DNA of 64,000 bases from Paraburkholderia terricola (lineage in GTDB: Bacteria > Pseudomonadota > Gammaproteobacteria > Burkholderiales > Burkholderiaceae). Under the pieces are notes generated by a model that had not been told where the DNA came from, made no database searches, and saw nothing but the letters and a program-made list of their open reading frames with translations. Both the position numbers and the translations under genes were made by a program. Of this stretch, positions 7,644-16,510 are shown in pieces; the stretch's first letter is position 1, and the number at the start of each line of letters is the position of its first letter. Location: positions 20,498 through 84,497 of the forward strand of contig NZ_FRAB01000032.1 of the NCBI RefSeq assembly GCF_900142195.1. The letters run 5' to 3'.

Positions 7644-9062
7644 TCACTCCCGCACCGGACTCAACACCCCCTGCCCGTCCGTCTCCACCGCTTCGGACAC
7701 GAGCGTCTCCAACGCCAATCCACGCGTCTCGATCCCCAGTACCCACACCGCCGCGGCCGCGATCACAAAACACATCGCACCGAGCGAAAACACGCCGCCT
7801 TGCCCGAACACCGGCAGCACGACGCCGACCACATACGGCCCGATCAACGAACCCACCCGCCCAATCGCGGACGCAAACCCCGAACCGGTAGCGCGCGCGC
7901 CCGTGCCGTAAAGCTCCGGCGTATAGGTGTAAAGCACCGCCCACATCGCGAACAGAAAGAACTGCATCGCGAGCCCGGCGCAGATCAGCAGCGCCGGCGT
8001 TTGTGCATGCAACGCGGTCTGTCCATAGACATACGCCATCACCGCGCTGCCCGCGAGCGAAGCAATACAGGTCGGCTTGCGTCCCCACCGCTCGACCAGC
8101 CACGCCGCGCAAATAAAGCCCGGAATCCCGCCGAGCGAAATCAGCACCGTGTACAACACCGACTTCGTCACCGCGAAACCGGCCTGCTGCATCAACGCGC
8201 CGAGCCACGAGGTCAGCCCGTAGAATCCGAGCAACGCGAAGAACCACAGCGTCCACACCATGATCGTGCGGCGCCGGTAGGCGATGCTCCAGATCTCGCG
8301 GAATGCGCCCGTCCCCTTCGCCACTGCCGGCTCCGCGAGCATCACGGGCGCGCGCAACTGGCTCAGCCCCGCCGCCTTCATCACTTTCACTTCGATCTGC
8401 GCGAGTACTTTGTCCGCCTCGGCGATGCGTCCGCGATGTTCGAGCCAGCGCGGCGATTCCGGCACGACGCGGCGCACGACCAGCACGAATACCGCCGGAA
8501 TCGCGAGCAGCGCGAACTCGGTGCGCCACCCTAGCGTCGGCAACACGAAATACGACACCACGCCCGCCGTGATGAAGCCGAGCGGCCAGAAGCCGTCCAT
8601 CAGCGCGATCAAACGTCCGCGCGACGCAGCCGGCACGAACTCCGACAGCAGCGTTTGCGCAATCGGAAACTCCATGCCCATGCCGAAGCCGAGCAGCACG
8701 CGATAAAAGATCAGCGCCTCGACGCTCTGCGCGGTCGAGCAGAGGTATGACGCCAGCCCCCACAACACCATGCTCCACTGAAACACGGGCCGTCGTCCGA
8801 AACGATCCGCGAGCAATCCGGCAATCGCCGCACCGCCCACCATGCCGAAGAAGCTCGCGCTCGCAACCAACCCCGTCGTCGCGGTCGACAGATGAAACTC
8901 CGTCTTGATCGAGCCGAGCACGAAGGTCATCGTGCCGAGATCGACGGAGTCGAAGAAGAACGCGATCGCGATGATGATGAAGATGGTCCGGTGATAACCG
9001 GAAAACGGCAGGCGTTCGAGTCGCGCGGCTGCGCTCGCGCGAGGCTGAAAAGCGGTGGACAT
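7644..9062 (-). CDS. MFS transporter, metabolite:H+ symporter type
   Basis: A 472-aa, twelve-helix major facilitator. It has the MFS loop motif GLLADRFGRRPVF after helix 2 and the sugar-porter-like PESPRWLEHRGR before the central loop; the second half carries LVERWGRKP and the end of helix 12 is followed by ETRG. This places it near the aromatic acid/NiaP-like carriers, so an organic acid, nicotinate-like or betaine-like solute is possible. No signal fixes the substrate. It lies downstream of the sarcosine oxidase operon on the same strand with a 144-bp gap that could hold its own promoter. Confidence 0.85.
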   Translation of the reverse strand: MSTAFQPRASAAARLERLPFSGYHRTIFIIIAIAFFFDSVDLGTMTFVLGSIKTEFHLSTATTGLVASASFFGMVGGAAIAGLLADRFGRRPVFQWSMVLWGLASYLCSTAQSVEALIFYRVLLGFGMGMEFPIAQTLLSEFVPAASRGRLIALMDGFWPLGFITAGVVSYFVLPTLGWRTEFALLAIPAVFVLVVRRVVPESPRWLEHRGRIAEADKVLAQIEVKVMKAAGLSQLRAPVMLAEPAVAKGTGAFREIWSIAYRRRTIMVWTLWFFALLGFYGLTSWLGALMQQAGFAVTKSVLYTVLISLGGIPGFICAAWLVERWGRKPTCIASLAGSAVMAYVYGQTALHAQTPALLICAGLAMQFFLFAMWAVLYTYTPELYGTGARATGSGFASAIGRVGSLIGPYVVGVVLPVFGQGGVFSLGAMCFVIAAAAVWVLGIETRGLALETLVSEAVETDGQGVLSPVRE

Positions 9063-9206
9063 GTCATCCCCTCATTGATGCGGCGGCTGCCGCGTGGCTG
9101 TTCCGATCGGTGTTTTCAGTAGACGCCGACATAAATCGGCCACATAGAAGAAATGCGTCATCGGAATGGAACGGGGGCGTCGTTCCTCGACCGCGATGCG
9201 AAAGCG

Positions 9207-9470
9207 TTACGCCCGCAGCCGCGCCCGCGCCGCGCCGGCAATGCGCGCGAGCGCATCCGCGCTCAGGCGCGCGGCGATTTTCTCGACGTAGTCGTGATGC
9301 CGCGCCTGCAGCGGCGCGCCGAGTTGCTGCGCGAGCAGATAGCGGATCAGCGCGATGCGCCGGTGCCGCAACTCGATGCTCTGTTCGAGCAGCGCGAGCG
9401 CGGCGTGCGCATCGCCCTGTTGAAACGCGCGCTCGGTGAGGCGCGCGGTGGCTAGACGTGTCGACGTCAT
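9207..9470 (-). CDS. Small conserved-looking protein at the end of the sox operon
   Basis: An 87-aa, Ala/Arg-rich, probably all-helical soluble protein. I do not recognise the family and no motif is visible. It starts 57 bp after the soxG stop on the same strand, so it is likely the last gene of the sdaA-soxBDAG transcript. The ATG at 9470 is the only plausible start. The opposite frames in this stretch are Arg-rich and look like shadows. Function unknown; it could also be an over-called frame. Confidence 0.5.
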   Translation of the reverse strand: MTSTRLATARLTERAFQQGDAHAALALLEQSIELRHRRIALIRYLLAQQLGAPLQARHHDYVEKIAARLSADALARIAGAARARLRA

Positions 9471-9527
9471 GTCGGTCGATCGCGAGGCAAGCCGCGAGCG
9501 GTGCGGGCAAGCACCGCTCGCCGCGTC

Positions 9528-10184
9528 TCACGACATCAGCGGCTCGGCGGCGTCGAGCATGATCTTGACGAAGTAGTCCGCGAAGCTGCGGCGCACGACG
9601 AGATCGAAACTATCCGGCCCGGTGGGCAGCAGCGTCATCGATGCCTTGAAATAATGGCTTTGCGCGCACTGTCCTTCACCGAACAGCTTGGGATGCAGGT
9701 CGAGCGGGCACCCGCGCGCGAGCACCTCGCGCACACGCGTGCCGCTGATTTCGAGCACCGTATAGCCGCTGCCGATATCCACCGCCGAAGCAAACACGCC
9801 GGCAAACGCGGCGCCGAGCTTCGCTTGCAGCGGCGCGGTGCGCGACGCGTCGTGCGCCGTCGCCGAGCATGCCAGCCATTCGTCCGGCCCGAGCCACAAC
9901 AGGTCGTAGCCGTTGCCGCGCGCCATCGTGTTCGCCTTCTCCGGCGGCCGGCAGCCGAGCACGCTTTCCACGGCACGCACAAACGCCGCGTCGCGCGTAT
10001 CGCCGCGCACGTTCACCAGTTCCAGAAACGGCCGCTCGCTCAGCCGGAACGCGGCGGACGCCGTGGCCTGATGCTTCTTCAGCAGCGCATCCGTGCCGAC
10101 CAGCGGCGACTCCTGCCACACGCCGGTTTGCTTGCCGACGGCGCGATCCACCACCGACGCCGTCCCTCCTGTTTCATTCCACAT
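9528..10184 (-). CDS. soxG: Sarcosine oxidase gamma subunit
   Basis: Small subunit of heterotetrameric sarcosine oxidase, which demethylates sarcosine to glycine and delivers the one-carbon unit as formaldehyde or 5,10-methylene-tetrahydrofolate. The 218 aa (start MWNETGG) fit SoxG. Conserved stretches include LLWLGPDEWLA and DIGSGYTVLEISG, which resemble the folate-binding GcvT-like fold. Start ATG 10184 was chosen for its ribosome site (GAAGGAGC); it overlaps the end of soxA by 11 bases. A longer in-frame start would be buried in soxA. Confidence 0.93.
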   Translation of the reverse strand: MWNETGGTASVVDRAVGKQTGVWQESPLVGTDALLKKHQATASAAFRLSERPFLELVNVRGDTRDAAFVRAVESVLGCRPPEKANTMARGNGYDLLWLGPDEWLACSATAHDASRTAPLQAKLGAAFAGVFASAVDIGSGYTVLEISGTRVREVLARGCPLDLHPKLFGEGQCAQSHYFKASMTLLPTGPDSFDLVVRRSFADYFVKIMLDAAEPLMS

Positions 10185-13176
10185 GTTGACGTGCTCCTTC
10201 GCTGTCGTAGAACACCGAACTGGTGACCTTGGCCGCAATCTGCCTGCCGCTGGAAAGCGGGATGGTGACGGTTTCGCCGATCTTGTCGAGACCGCCCTTC
10301 ACGACCGCCATCGCGATCGAGCGCTTCAGGATCGGGCTGTAATAGCTCGACGTGACGTGGCCGAGCATCGGCGCGGTGTCGCCCTGGAATGGGCCGGCGA
10401 CGATCTGCGAGCCCTCGGGAATCACGAACGACGGATCGTCCGCGAGCAATCCCACCAGTTGCTTGCGCCCCGTCTTCGCCGTATCGGAGCGCGTGAGCGA
10501 ACGCTTGCCGAGAAAGTCCTTCGACTTCGCGACGAGCCCGCCCATGCCGAGATCGTAGGGCGTCATCGAGCCGTCCGTATCCTGGCCGACGATGATGTAG
10601 CCCTTCTCCGCGCGCAGCACGTGCATGGTTTCCGTGCCGTAGGGCGTGATGTCGAACTCCGCGCCCGCGGCCATCAGCGCTTCCCACACCGCGCGCCCGA
10701 CGTTGGCCGGCACGTTCACCTCATAAGCGAGTTCGCCGGAGAAGCTGATCCGCATCACGCGCGACGCCGCGCCCGCGATCGTGCCTTCGCGATAGCTCAT
10801 GAACGGGAACGCGGCGTTCGCGAAGTCGATGTCGCGGCACACCTTCTGCAAGACCTTGCGGCTGTTCGGACCGACCACCGCGAAAGTGGCCCAGTGGTCC
10901 GTGACCGACGCGAGCCGCACGCGCATGTCGGGCCATTCGGTTTGCAGCCAGCGTTCGAGCCACGTGAGCACACGCGCGGCGCCGCCCGTCGTGGTGGTCA
11001 TCATGTAATGCTGATCGGCGAGGCGCACCGTCACGCCGTCGTCGAAGATCATGCCGTTCTCGTCGAGCATCAGGCCGTAGCGGCACTTGCCGACTTCCAG
11101 CTTGCTCCACGGATTCGTATAGACCCAGTTCAGCAGCTTCGCCGAATCGGGGCCCTGAATGTCGATCTTGCCGAGCGTCGAGGCGTCGAGAATGCCGACG
11201 CTCGTGCGCACCGCGAGCGACTCGCGCGCCACCGCCGCGTGCATGTCCTCGCCGGCTTTCGGGTAATACCAGGGACGCTTCCAGTTGCCGACGTCCTCGA
11301 ACGCCGCGCCGTTTTGCACATGCCATTCGTGCACCGCGGTCTTGCGCACCGGATCGAGAAACTCGCCCAACTCGCGGCCCGCGAACGTGCCGAACGTGAC
11401 CGGCGTGTAGTTGGGCCGGAACGTCGTCGTGCCGGTCTCGGGAATCGTCTTGCCGAGCGCCTGCGCGAGAATCGCCATGCCGTTGATGTTGCCGAGCTTG
11501 CCCTGATCGGTGCCGAAGCCCATCGCCGTGTAGCGCTTCACGTGCTCGACCGATTCGAAACCCTCGCGCGCCGCGAGGAAAATATCGGCCGCCGACACGT
11601 CGTTCTGGAAATCGACGAACTGCTTCGGCCCACGCGTGGCGAGTTCGCGTCCGCCGACGAGCCACAGCGGCTGCATCTTCGCTTCCGCGATGTCGGCGAC
11701 TTGCACCGGATTCGGCCGCGCGACGATATGACCGGCGGCGCGCGCCGCCTCGACGCCCGCATCCATCGCGACACGGATGCCTTGACCCAGCGTGAAGTCG
11801 CCCGCGCAAGCGCCGACGCTCGTTTCCGGCTGCATCGCCTTGCCCGGCACGAAGCAGGCTTTTTCGTCATGCCAGTGCGCCTTGCCGCCCGACTGCGCGA
11901 ACAGATGCAGCACCGGGCTCCAGCCGCCGGACATCGCCAGCAGATCGCAAGCGAGTTCGCCCTGCTTCGCGCCGACCTGGCCGTTCGAATACGACGCGAC
12001 CTCCACCGAGTCGACGCGCAGCTTGCCGTGCGCCGCCGTGATCGCCACGCCGTTCATCACCTTCACGCCATAGCGCCGCGCGAGCGCCGGCAGCGTGCCC
12101 TTCGATTCGCCCGCGCGCGGATCGACCACCGTCACCTGCGCGCCGGCCGTCTTCAGGTCGAGCGCGCATTGATAGCCGTCGTCGTTGTTGGTGAACACCA
12201 CCGCGTTGCGCCCCGGCAGCACCGCATAGCGATGCAGATACGTGGACACGGCCGAAGCCAGCATCACGCCCGGCAGATCGTTGTTGCCGAATACGATCGG
12301 CCGTTCATGCGCGCCGGTCGCGAGAATCACGCGTTTGGCGCGGATCTTCCACATCAGTTCGCGCGTGCCCTTGCGTTGCGACACCGGCAGATGCTCGGTG
12401 AGCCGCTGCGTGACCGTGACGAGATTGTGGTCCTGATAGCCGAATGCGGTGCTGCGGCAGAGGATTTTCACGTCGGGCATTTGCCGCAGTTCGTCCTCGA
12501 TCTTATGCACCCATTGCAACGCGGGCTTGCCGTCGATATCCGTGCGGCACGACAGCAGCGAGCCGCCGAGTTCCGGCTGATCGTCGACCAGGGTCACGCG
12601 CGCGCCGGACAGCGCCGCCGCGTGCGCGGCCGCGAGGCCGGTCGGGCCGCCGCCGACCACCAGCACGTCGCAATGCGCAAAGCACTTGTCGTAGCGGTCG
12701 GCGTCGGTGTGCTCGGGCGCCTTGCCGAGACCGGCCGCATCGCGAATCACTTCTTCGTACTTCGGCCAGAACTTGCGCGGCCACATGAAGGTCTTGTAGT
12801 AGAAGCCCGCCGGAATGAAGCGCGCGATCTTCTGATTGACCGCCATGCGGTCTTTCTCGATGCTCGGCTTCGCGTTCACGCTGGTGGCGACGAGCCCCTG
12901 ATACAACTCCACCTCGGTGGCGCGCGCATTCGGCACGGTGTACGCACCGGTTTCGAGTTGCACGATCGCATTCGGCTCTTCCACGCCCGCCGTCACGATG
13001 CCGCGCGGCCGGTGATATTTCCAGCTACGTGCGACGAAATGCACGCCGTTCGCGAGCAAGGCCGAAGCCAGCGTGTCGCCCTGATAGCCCTGATACTTGC
13101 GGCCGTTGAACGTGAAGCTCAACACGATCGCGCGGTTGATGCGCCCGCCGCTCGGCAGTCGGTCTTTCTGGCTCAT
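10174..13176 (-). CDS. soxA: Sarcosine oxidase alpha subunit
   Basis: The 1000-aa large subunit. The N-terminal ferredoxin-like region (residues about 20-100, with GDTLASALLANG and SWKYHRPRG) is followed by a dinucleotide-binding domain (VLVVGGGPTGLAAAHAA near residue 175) and by the GcvT/aminomethyltransferase-like folate domain from about residue 610 (GILDASTLGKIDIQGPD) to the end, including RAEKGYIIVGQDTDG. The complex channels the methyl group of sarcosine to tetrahydrofolate. Its ATG overlaps the soxD stop (ATGA), which indicates translational coupling. Full length, no disruption. Confidence 0.96.
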   Translation of the reverse strand: MSQKDRLPSGGRINRAIVLSFTFNGRKYQGYQGDTLASALLANGVHFVARSWKYHRPRGIVTAGVEEPNAIVQLETGAYTVPNARATEVELYQGLVATSVNAKPSIEKDRMAVNQKIARFIPAGFYYKTFMWPRKFWPKYEEVIRDAAGLGKAPEHTDADRYDKCFAHCDVLVVGGGPTGLAAAHAAALSGARVTLVDDQPELGGSLLSCRTDIDGKPALQWVHKIEDELRQMPDVKILCRSTAFGYQDHNLVTVTQRLTEHLPVSQRKGTRELMWKIRAKRVILATGAHERPIVFGNNDLPGVMLASAVSTYLHRYAVLPGRNAVVFTNNDDGYQCALDLKTAGAQVTVVDPRAGESKGTLPALARRYGVKVMNGVAITAAHGKLRVDSVEVASYSNGQVGAKQGELACDLLAMSGGWSPVLHLFAQSGGKAHWHDEKACFVPGKAMQPETSVGACAGDFTLGQGIRVAMDAGVEAARAAGHIVARPNPVQVADIAEAKMQPLWLVGGRELATRGPKQFVDFQNDVSAADIFLAAREGFESVEHVKRYTAMGFGTDQGKLGNINGMAILAQALGKTIPETGTTTFRPNYTPVTFGTFAGRELGEFLDPVRKTAVHEWHVQNGAAFEDVGNWKRPWYYPKAGEDMHAAVARESLAVRTSVGILDASTLGKIDIQGPDSAKLLNWVYTNPWSKLEVGKCRYGLMLDENGMIFDDGVTVRLADQHYMMTTTTGGAARVLTWLERWLQTEWPDMRVRLASVTDHWATFAVVGPNSRKVLQKVCRDIDFANAAFPFMSYREGTIAGAASRVMRISFSGELAYEVNVPANVGRAVWEALMAAGAEFDITPYGTETMHVLRAEKGYIIVGQDTDGSMTPYDLGMGGLVAKSKDFLGKRSLTRSDTAKTGRKQLVGLLADDPSFVIPEGSQIVAGPFQGDTAPMLGHVTSSYYSPILKRSIAMAVVKGGLDKIGETVTIPLSSGRQIAAKVTSSVFYDSEGARQHVE

Positions 13177-13487
13177 GATGCCTTACCCTCGTTTGCTTGA
13201 CCCTCGTTGCCGCCCATCGTGAGCAGCGGACGCTCGAACGTCTCGTAGCCTTGAATCTCGTAGCTCACGGTGTCGCGCTGCGCCTTGAACCAGCGGCGAC
13301 AGCCTTGCGCGTGCAGCCATTGCTCGTGATGCACGCCGCGCGGATTCTTGCGCATGAACAGGTAGTCGCCCCATTCCTTATCGGTGAGTTTGTCGGTGTC
13401 GAGCGGGCGGGCGATGTCCGCCTCGCCGCCGCAGGAAAATTCGGTTTCGGCGCGTGGCCCGCACCACGGGCATTCGATCAGCAGCAT
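13173..13487 (-). CDS. soxD: Sarcosine oxidase delta subunit
   Basis: A 104-aa zinc-binding small subunit. The N-terminal CPWCG motif (Cys6, Cys9), a further Cys19 and a His in GVHHEQWLHAQGCRRWF are the usual metal ligand region. It sits between soxB and soxA with a 22-bp gap after soxB and a 4-base overlap into soxA. The ribosome site GAGGAGAAAGGAAC precedes ATG 13487. Length and order (B-D-A-G) match the standard operon. Confidence 0.94.
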   Translation of the reverse strand: MLLIECPWCGPRAETEFSCGGEADIARPLDTDKLTDKEWGDYLFMRKNPRGVHHEQWLHAQGCRRWFKAQRDTVSYEIQGYETFERPLLTMGGNEGQANEGKAS

Positions 13488-13509
13488 GTTCCTTTCTCCT
13501 CGTGTGCGA

Positions 13510-14754
13510 TTAGTGGGCCACGGCGGCCGCGCCGTGCTCGTCGATCAGGTGGCCGGTATAGAAACGCTCCAGCGAGAACGGCGCGTTCAGCGGATGCGGC
13601 TCGTCCTTCGCGATGGTGTACGCGTAAGCCCAACCGGAGCCCGGCGTCGCCTTGAAGCCGCCCGTACCCCAGCCGCAATTGAAATAAAGCCCCTTCACGT
13701 CGGTCTTGCTGATGATCGGGCACGCATCCGGCGACACGTCCACGATGCCGCCCCACTGACGGTTCATCCGCACGCGCGAGAACACCGGGAACATTTCGAC
13801 GATCGCCTCGAGCGTGCCTTCGATGATCTGGAAACTGCCGCGCTGACCGAAGCCCGTGTACTGATCGACGCCCGCGCCGATCACCAGATCGCCCTTGTCG
13901 GACTGGCTGATGTACGCGTGCACCGCGTTCGACATCACCACGGTATTCACCACCGGCTTGATCGGCTCGGACACGAGCGCCTGCAACGGATGGCTCTCCA
14001 AAGGCAAGCGCACGCCGGCCATGTCCGCGAGCGTGGACGTATTGCCCGCCGCGACGATCGCCACCTTCTTCGCCTTGATGAAACCCTTCGTGGTGTCCAC
14101 GCCGGTCACCTGGCTGCCGTCGCGGCGAATGCCCGTGACCTGGCAGTTCTGCACGATATCCACGCCGGCCTGGTCCGCGCCGCGCGCGAAACCCCACGCC
14201 ACCGCGTCATGCCGGGCCACGCCGCCGCGGCGCTGGATCGACGCGCCGAGCACCGGGTAGCGGCTGTTCAGGTTGATGGTCGGTTCGAGTTCCTTGATCT
14301 GCGCCGGGGTGAGGAATTCGGCGTCCACGCCGTTCAGCCGGTTCGCATTCACGCGGCGCTCGGTGTCGCGCACGTCCTGCAACGTGTGGGCGAGATTCAT
14401 CACGCCGCGCTGGCTGAACATCACGTTGTAGTTGAGGTCCTGCGAGAGCCCTTCCCACAGCTTCATTGCTTTCTCGTAGAGCGCGGCCGACTCGTCCCAC
14501 AGATAATTCGAGCGCACGATGGTCGTATTGCGCGCCGTATTGCCGCCGCCGATCCAGCCCTTCTCCAGCACGGCGATATTGCACACGCCGTGCTCCTTCG
14601 CGAGGTAATAGGCGGTGGCGAGACCGTGCCCGCCGCCGCCGACGATCACGACGTCGTACTCACGCCTGGGCTCCGGGCTCTTCCACTGTCGCTCCCAGTT
14701 CTCGTGATACGACATTCCGTTGCGCAACAGGCTGAATATCGAATAGCGGCTCAT
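13510..14754 (-). CDS. soxB: Sarcosine oxidase beta subunit
   Basis: FAD/FMN-binding catalytic subunit where sarcosine is oxidised. The N-terminus SRYSIFSLLRNGMSYHENWE is typical of SoxB and is followed by the FAD motif DVVIVGGGGHGLATAYYLAKE. The C-terminal region holds YFNCGWGTGGFKATPGSG. Two consecutive ATGs occur; I prefer 14754 (414 aa) because AGGA lies 6 bases upstream, against 3 bases for 14757. It follows sdaA by 53 bp on the same strand. Confidence 0.95.
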   Translation of the reverse strand: MSRYSIFSLLRNGMSYHENWERQWKSPEPRREYDVVIVGGGGHGLATAYYLAKEHGVCNIAVLEKGWIGGGNTARNTTIVRSNYLWDESAALYEKAMKLWEGLSQDLNYNVMFSQRGVMNLAHTLQDVRDTERRVNANRLNGVDAEFLTPAQIKELEPTINLNSRYPVLGASIQRRGGVARHDAVAWGFARGADQAGVDIVQNCQVTGIRRDGSQVTGVDTTKGFIKAKKVAIVAAGNTSTLADMAGVRLPLESHPLQALVSEPIKPVVNTVVMSNAVHAYISQSDKGDLVIGAGVDQYTGFGQRGSFQIIEGTLEAIVEMFPVFSRVRMNRQWGGIVDVSPDACPIISKTDVKGLYFNCGWGTGGFKATPGSGWAYAYTIAKDEPHPLNAPFSLERFYTGHLIDEHGAAAVAH

Positions 14755-14807
14755 CATTGATCCTTGTTGGTGCTGTCGGTACTAATGCTCGATACGTCGT
14801 AGCGGGT

Positions 14808-16202
14808 TCAACACTCGATGACGTTCACGGCGAGACCGCCGCGCGACGTCTCCTTGTATTTCGTCTTCATGTCAGCGCCGGTTTCGCGCATCGTCTTGAT
14901 CACGTTGTCGAGCGACACGTAGTGCTGGCCGTCGCCCTTCATCGCCATGCGCGCGGCGTTCAGCGCCTTGATCGCGCCCATTGCATTGCGTTCGATGCAG
15001 GGAATCTGCACGAGCCCGCCGACCGGATCGCAAGTCATGCCGAGGTTGTGTTCCATGCCGATCTCGGCGGCGTTCTCGACTTGCGTCGGCGTGCCGCCCA
15101 TCACGGCGGCGAGCGCCGCCGCGGCCATCGAGCAGGCGACGCCCACCTCGCCCTGGCAGCCCACTTCCGCGCCGGAGATCGACGCGGTTTCCTTGTAGAT
15201 GATGCCGATCGCGGCGGCCGTCAGCAAAAACGTGACGATGCCTTCGTCGTTCGACGCGTGCATGAACTTCACGTAGTAATGCAGCACGGCGGGAATCACG
15301 CCGGCCGCGCCGTTGGTCGGCGCGGTGACCACGCGCCCGCCCGCGGCGTTTTCCTCGTTGACGGCCATCGCGTAGAGGTTGACCCAGTCGAGCATCGAGA
15401 GCGGATCGCGCAGCGACTCCTCGGAACGCGAGCGCAATTGCGCGCTCAGATCGGCGGCGCGGCGCTTCACGTGCATGGGGCCGGGCAACTCGCCGCGCAC
15501 CTTGCAGCCGCGCTCGACGCACGCCGCCATCACGCGCCAGATCGCGAGCAGGCCGTCGCGCACTTCCTGTTCGGGACGCGACGCGCATTCGTTGCGCAGC
15601 GTCACCTCGGCGATCGACAAGCCGGTTTCGCGGCATACGCGCATCAGATCGTCGCCGGTGCGAAACGGATGCGGCACCTGAGCGCCGGCGCGCAAGCCGT
15701 TCACTCGATCGCCCTCGCGATTCACCACGAAGCCGCCGCCGATCGAGTAATACTCTTTCTCCACCAGCAACTGGCCGTTTTCGTCGAATGCCTGAAACCG
15801 CATGCCGTTCGGATGCACGATGCTCGAACCCGGCGCGCCGGGCATCAGCTTGCGAAAGAAGCCGAGATGCTCGCGCTCGTCGAACTTGATGGGATGCTTG
15901 CCGAGCAGCGTCAGTTGCTTCGTTTCGCGGATCGCCTGCAAGCGCGGCTCGATCTGGTCCGGGTCGATCAGATCGGGCAGATTGCCTTCGAGCCCGAGCA
16001 GCACCGCCTTGTCCGTGCCGTGCCCCTTGCCGGTCGCTCCGAGCGAGCCGAACAGTTCGACCTTCACGCGGCGCACGAAGCCGAGCAGGTTGGCGTCCTC
16101 GATATGCGAGGCGAAGCGGCAGGCAGCGATCATCGGCCCGACCGTGTGCGAGCTTGAAGGACCGATACCGATCTTGAACAGATCGAAAACGCTGACGTTC
16201 AT
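14808..16202 (-). CDS. sdaA: L-serine ammonia-lyase (iron-sulfur dependent)
   Basis: Deaminates L-serine to pyruvate with a [4Fe-4S] cluster. The 464 aa cover the N-terminal regulatory beta domain (MNVSVFDLFKIGIGPSSSHTVGPM) and the catalytic alpha domain. Cluster cysteines are visible in GMTCDPVGGLVQIPCIERN near residue 385 and as the final residue Cys464 (NVIEC), the tail that caps the cluster. As first gene of the sox operon it would drain serine made from glycine plus methylene-THF, closing the route choline to pyruvate. The start MNVSV is the family start; a much longer frame upstream has no homology. A candidate activator site lies 156-182 bp upstream. Confidence 0.95.
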   Translation of the reverse strand: MNVSVFDLFKIGIGPSSSHTVGPMIAACRFASHIEDANLLGFVRRVKVELFGSLGATGKGHGTDKAVLLGLEGNLPDLIDPDQIEPRLQAIRETKQLTLLGKHPIKFDEREHLGFFRKLMPGAPGSSIVHPNGMRFQAFDENGQLLVEKEYYSIGGGFVVNREGDRVNGLRAGAQVPHPFRTGDDLMRVCRETGLSIAEVTLRNECASRPEQEVRDGLLAIWRVMAACVERGCKVRGELPGPMHVKRRAADLSAQLRSRSEESLRDPLSMLDWVNLYAMAVNEENAAGGRVVTAPTNGAAGVIPAVLHYYVKFMHASNDEGIVTFLLTAAAIGIIYKETASISGAEVGCQGEVGVACSMAAAALAAVMGGTPTQVENAAEIGMEHNLGMTCDPVGGLVQIPCIERNAMGAIKALNAARMAMKGDGQHYVSLDNVIKTMRETGADMKTKYKETSRGGLAVNVIEC

Positions 16203-16510
16203 GGCGTGCCTTGTGCGTTGCGATGCATGGGTGGCCGGGTTCGGCCTGAAGTAGCCCCTATTGCACCGCACGTCAATTTGGACCGATAGAATAAAAACGG
16301 CATCACAGTGGGATAGTGGCGTCAAGCGGGCCGCCCGCAAAGCGCCGCGGCGCATTTGCGATGACTTCTGACGCATTTGCGACAGGCGTCGCGCCCGTCG
16401 CTGGCGATGCTGGGGCACCGCTTCGGTGGCGCAAATGAAGCGGCCCGATGAAGCGCCTTGTTTCCCCGGTGCTATGCTTGATTCAACCTTTTCTCTTGCC
16501 GGCTGCATGC
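16203..16510. other. Divergent promoter region between sdaA and a GATase1/AraC regulator
   Basis: A 308-bp gap with no supported gene. It holds two near-identical CGCATTTGCGA direct repeats (16351-16361 and 16372-16382, 21 bp apart) and an inverted CGCAAATG at 16430-16437. An AT-rich stretch at 16279-16300 could be part of the sdaA promoter. I looked for a glycine riboswitch here and saw none. Confidence 0.5.
16351..16384 (-). promoter_or_regulatory. Candidate activator site upstream of the sdaA-sox operon
   Basis: Two direct CGCATTTGCGA repeats 21 bp apart. Read toward sdaA the half-site cores are TGTCGC and CATCGC, matching the pattern upstream of fdhA and choV. The phase of two helical turns fits an AraC-family activator. 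The best candidates are the two GATase1/AraC regulators encoded at 16511 and 18676. Confidence 0.5.

Noticed and set aside
10093..13200. A 1035-codon open frame on the plus strand opposite soxA
   Set aside because: It is an antisense shadow of soxA: very rich in Arg, His and Ala, with no family motif, as expected for long open frames opposite high-GC genes.
16203..16447. Glycine riboswitch before the sdaA-sox operon
   Set aside because: Glycine riboswitches often precede glycine-use genes in this group, but the conserved core was not found; only direct repeats were seen.
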